Part shown: positions 63,236-64,000 of the stretch, piece by piece | How positions within the stretch are numbered: position 1 is the stretch's first letter | Layout: each line of letters starts with the position of its first letter | DNA from: Actinomycetota bacterium | GTDB lineage: Bacteria > Actinomycetota > Thermoleophilia > Solirubrobacterales > Solirubrobacteraceae | Direction of reading: 5' to 3' | Assembly: GCA_016781085.1 (NCBI GenBank) | Contig: JADDQZ010000036.1 | Span: forward strand, 26,902 to 90,901 | DNA length: 64,000 bases | Program-made: the position numbers and the translations under genes | Notes under the pieces: model-generated | The model's database searches: none | Seen by the model: the letters and a program-made list of their open reading frames with translations, nothing else | Told to the model about the DNA's origin: nothing

Positions 63236-64000
63236 GTGCCGACGCTACGCCGTGTTGCCTCTGCGCTTGCCCGTGCTGCCTTTGGAGGAGGCCCTGGCCG
63301 CGCCCAAGCTGCGCCCCCGCGACCGGATATGCCACGGGATGCTTACGGGCCCTCGGGGCGGCCTGGCACCGCGCCGACGCTCATATCGCCGCTGGACCTG
63401 CTGGGGCAGATGATGTCGGGGCCGGCGGTCGGCCCGCGGTCGCACACCGACCCCCGCTCAGGAACGTGGACCCGCTCGCTGGAGTTCGACGAACGCACGG
63501 GTCGCTGGGTCGACGTGACCGACACCATGCCGCGGTTCTTCGGGCCTCCGGGTTCCTCTACGCATGAGCAAGCACGGGACCGGCGGGCGCGGGCGCGGTC
63601 CGGCGGGCGCACCAACCGCCCAGGCGGCCTTATGGGGGCCATGGGCGGCGGCGACGGTAGCGGCGAGTTCAAGGTGGAGCGCCCGGACGGCCTGCCGGAC
63701 TTCAGCGACGTCGGCGGGATGGAGTCGCTCAAGCAAGAAGTCGCCAACACGGTGGGCTTGATGCTCGAGCATCCGGAAGACGCCGCGCGCTACGGAATCG
63801 AATGGAACGGCATCCTCCTGCACGGGCCGCCCGGCGTCGGCAAGACGTTCTTCGCGCGCGCGATTGCTGGCCAGTACGAGATGAGCCTGATGCACGTCTC
63901 GACGGGCGATCTCGTCTCGGGGACTCAGGGCGGCTCCGCACGCAACATCGCCAAAGCGTTCGAAAAGGCGCTTGACAACCTTCCGTGCCTGTTGTTCTTC
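63236..64000 (+). CDS. AAA+ ATPase, CDC48/FtsH-like, partial (runs off the right edge)
   Basis: From GTG 63236 the frame stays open to the window end (255 residues visible). The first 140 or so residues are low-complexity Gly/Ala/Pro/Arg with SPLDLLGQMMSG and SLEFDERTGRWVDVTDTMPR, unlike known AAA N-domains. The AAA module then starts LPDFSDVGGMESLKQEVANT and has Walker A ILLHGPPGVGKTFFARAIAG; Walker B is just being reached at the edge (NLPCLLFF). It is divergent from gcvT over 89 bases. Whether it has a second AAA ring or a protease domain cannot be seen. Confidence 0.82.
   Translation, partial: MPTLRRVASALARAAFGGGPGRAQAAPPRPDMPRDAYGPSGRPGTAPTLISPLDLLGQMMSGPAVGPRSHTDPRSGTWTRSLEFDERTGRWVDVTDTMPRFFGPPGSSTHEQARDRRARARSGGRTNRPGGLMGAMGGGDGSGEFKVERPDGLPDFSDVGGMESLKQEVANTVGLMLEHPEDAARYGIEWNGILLHGPPGVGKTFFARAIAGQYEMSLMHVSTGDLVSGTQGGSARNIAKAFEKALDNLPCLLFF

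Noticed and set aside
1-64000. tRNA, rRNA, CRISPR arrays, transposases, prophage
   Set aside because: Looked for characteristic motifs and proteins on both strands and saw none. A tRNA scan would be needed to exclude a divergent tRNA.

Overview
The window is GC-rich, densely packed bacterial core chromosome. Most genes lie on the minus strand in long runs with ATGA/GTGA-type overlaps. The gene order (yceD-rpmF-plsX-acpP-rnc-smc-ftsY; a DivIVA/SepIVA-like coiled coil beside coaD; a fakA-like DAK2 gene beside rpmB), the very high third-position GC, -10 boxes of the TAGGCT type close to start codons, and secreted-protein tails of the SGNSTSRTVVLTL type suggest an actinobacterium, most likely of the Thermoleophilia/Solirubrobacterales group. 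That placement is inference; no rRNA is present to confirm it. I see no tRNA, rRNA, CRISPR array, integrase or insertion sequence.

Layout in plus-strand coordinates (most transcription runs right to left). 1-10.7 kb: yceD, rpmF, plsX, acpP, rnc, smc, ftsY, nfeD, an SPFH/stomatin gene, ffh, rpsP and khpA, joining lipid synthesis, RNA processing, chromosome condensation and SRP targeting. 10.7-13.3 kb: a frame-broken ORF, a plus-strand coiled-coil PD-(D/E)XK-like protein and a secreted CAP-domain protein. 13.3-18.9 kb: rpmB, fakA-like, recG, rsmD, coaD and a DivIVA-like gene. 18.9-20.5 kb: a membrane Ser/Thr kinase. 20.6-24.5 kb: riboflavin genes ribD-ribE-ribBA-ribH. 24.7-27.8 kb: a glycosyltransferase, a methyltransferase and a flippase (plus strand). 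27.8-34.6 kb: an orphan DNA methyltransferase, priA, def, fmt, rsmB, a zinc ribbon and rpe in one coupled chain. 34.6-38.2 kb: a frameshifted TauE-type permease, an ATPase, a VOC protein and a zinc-finger SDR. 38.3-47.8 kb: rluB-like, aroH, hisC, aroF, tyrA, aroA, cmk, der and metK. 47.8-51.9 kb: rlmN, a copper-radical oxidase, a decayed scpB fragment and a small membrane protein. 51.9-56.1 kb: two chemoreceptors. 56.3-63.1 kb: gcvT-gcvH-gcvPA-gcvPB, trpS, scpA and scpB. The window ends inside a plus-strand AAA+ ATPase.

The most interesting signal is the 258-base gap between hisC and aroF. It holds an apparent internal promoter, a 35-codon leader ORF whose end is crowded with Tyr, Phe and Trp codons, a nested hairpin whose outer 10-bp stem begins on the leader stop codon, and an 8-base segment inside the aromatic codons that is perfectly complementary to the aroF Shine-Dalgarno region. 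Together these look like aromatic-amino-acid attenuation of DAHP synthase, possibly acting on translation. Also notable are a structured metK leader with an 8-residue upstream ORF overlapping the metK start, an RNase III that appears to start at CTG and has lost two of four metal-binding acidic residues, a TrpRS with an altered KMSKS loop, a decayed second copy of the scpB 3' end, and a chemoreceptor start codon inside a 9-bp inverted repeat.

Start codons were chosen from family length, Shine-Dalgarno spacing and overlap with the upstream gene, and are inference unless the evidence says otherwise.
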